A DNA stretch of 24,749 bases, taken from assembly GCA_030066455.1 (NCBI GenBank), contig JASJBQ010000048.1:1-24749 (forward strand). Reading direction: 5' to 3'. This DNA comes from Desulfobacterales bacterium (GTDB taxonomy: Bacteria; Desulfobacterota; Desulfobacteria; Desulfobacterales; UBA5852). The position numbers were made by a program, and so were the translations under genes. Positions within the stretch are counted from its first letter, which is position 1. The number at the start of each line of letters is the position of its first letter. Below the pieces are notes generated by a model. That model was not told where the DNA came from. It searched no databases and was given only the letters and a program-made list of their open reading frames with translations. Shown piece after piece: positions 24,018-24,749 of the stretch.

Positions 24018-24749
24018 ATGAACGCAACGCGCACCAGCTCCGGCGATCACGACAACGGCCGTTCCGGCGGTGTGGGCCGCAAGGTGGGTCTGGCCTCGGC
24101 GATCATGATGGGCTCAATTCTGCTAAGCCGCGTCATGGGCCTGGTCCGCGACAGCGTGATCGCTGCCGTGGACGGCGCCAGCCTGGCGGTGGACGCCTAC
24201 CGCGTGGCTTTCGTGGTGCCCGAGCTGCTCAATCACATCCTGGCCAGCGGCTTCCTGTCGGTGACCTTCATTCCCATCCTGACGCGCTACCTGGCCGCCG
24301 ATCGCGAGGACGAGGGCTGGCGCGTGCTGTCGGTGATCCTCACGATCTTCGGCAGCCTGCTGGTGCTCCTGATCCTGGCCGCCATGCGCTGGGCCCCGGC
24401 CATGATCGATCTGCTGGCCCCCGGCCGCGACGACCCGGCGTTCACATCCCTGGCCGTGCGCATGACCCGCATCATTCTGCCGGCCCAGCTGTTCTTTTTC
24501 GCCGGCGGCCTGTTCTCCGCGGTTCAATTCGCGCGGGAACGGTTTTTCATCCCGGCCCTGGCGCCTCTGATCTATAACCTGGGCATCATTCTGGGCGGCC
24601 TGGCGCTTGGACCCTTTCTGGGGATGGAGGGTTTTGCCTGGGGTGTCCTGGCCGGCGCCCTGGTCGGCAACTGCGTGCTGCAGTACTGGGGGGCCCGATC
24701 CGCGGGTATGCGCTGTCGCCCGGCCTGGGACTGGCGCCACCCGGATTTG
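24018..24749 (+). CDS. murJ: Lipid II flippase MurJ (5' part, cut by the window edge)
   Basis: MurJ moves lipid II across the inner membrane for peptidoglycan synthesis. The first 244 residues are in view and remain open at the edge. After a polar N-terminus (about 20 residues) come the family features: SAIMMGSILLSRVMGLVRDSVIA with the conserved S-R-xxG-xxR-D pattern, then DAYRVAFVVPELLNHILASGFLSVTFIPIL, and later FFAGGLFSAVQFARERFFIPALAPLIYNLGIILGG, which matches the MurJ/MOP-exporter core. Five or more membrane helices are visible. The ATG at 24018 is directly preceded by AGGGGGC, too close for an ideal ribosome-binding site, so the exact start is somewhat uncertain. It is divergent from gph-aceK. 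Confidence 0.92.
   Translation, partial: MNATRTSSGDHDNGRSGGVGRKVGLASAIMMGSILLSRVMGLVRDSVIAAVDGASLAVDAYRVAFVVPELLNHILASGFLSVTFIPILTRYLAADREDEGWRVLSVILTIFGSLLVLLILAAMRWAPAMIDLLAPGRDDPAFTSLAVRMTRIILPAQLFFFAGGLFSAVQFARERFFIPALAPLIYNLGIILGGLALGPFLGMEGFAWGVLAGALVGNCVLQYWGARSAGMRCRPAWDWRHPDL

Overview
The window is GC-rich bacterial DNA carrying about 20 densely packed chromosomal genes. It shows no tRNA or rRNA gene, CRISPR array, transposase or phage gene. The gene mix is a menaquinone-type quinone pathway, a CooC-like nickel-cofactor ATPase, a rubrerythrin-like diiron protein, paired bactofilins, Hsp33 and a glyoxylate bypass with AceK. This fits a large-genome Gram-negative bacterium with anaerobic or microaerobic metabolism. 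A Desulfobacterota (Desulfosarcina-like) sulfate reducer is my best guess, inferred from gene content only.

Layout. (1) Positions 1-4944, minus strand: a tightly coupled run, in transcription order an NMT1/TauA-like binding protein, its ABC ATPase, its permease, ubiE/menG, menA and a TauE/SafE-type permease. The spacings (4-nt overlap, 2-nt gap, 17-nt overlap, 7-nt gap) argue for one transcript that joins a small-molecule importer to the last two steps of menaquinone synthesis. (2) 5092-6306, minus: an unusual protein with a zinc ribbon, a long charged coiled coil and a small C-terminal domain. A pair of divergent sigma70-like promoters separates it from hslO (Hsp33, plus strand). (3) 7776-10561: a 70-residue coiled-coil/membrane protein, NudC, a short-chain dehydrogenase whose end overlaps nudC convergently, and a second zinc-ribbon Nudix hydrolase. 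(4) 10859-13165, plus: a CooC-like ATPase followed by a ModF-type double ABC ATPase. A ferritin-like diiron protein converges on them. (5) 14000-16486: two bactofilins, an intergenic array of three roughly 97-bp repeat units, a two-helix membrane peptide with a TTG start, and a membrane-anchored HExxH peptidase. (6) 16513-17703, minus: a MalY/PatB aminotransferase. (7) 18054-23793, minus: a carbon-metabolism block of phosphoglycolate phosphatase and AceK (overlapping by 8 nt), then malate synthase A and isocitrate lyase with their own likely promoter. A fourth, decayed copy of the intergenic repeat lies between aceK and aceB. (8) 24018 to the edge, plus: the start of murJ.

How the genes work together. 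AceA and AceB run the glyoxylate bypass, AceK would control isocitrate flux by modifying isocitrate dehydrogenase, and the phosphatase would return phosphoglycolate carbon to glycolate. Most other genes serve redox and stress upkeep (Hsp33, Nudix enzymes, the diiron protein), metal-cofactor handling (CooC-like, ModF) or the cell envelope (bactofilins, peptidase, MurJ). The least ordinary items are the importer-menaquinone operon, the zinc-ribbon coiled-coil protein and the structured repeat family. I see no strong sign of a wholly new defence or mobile system.
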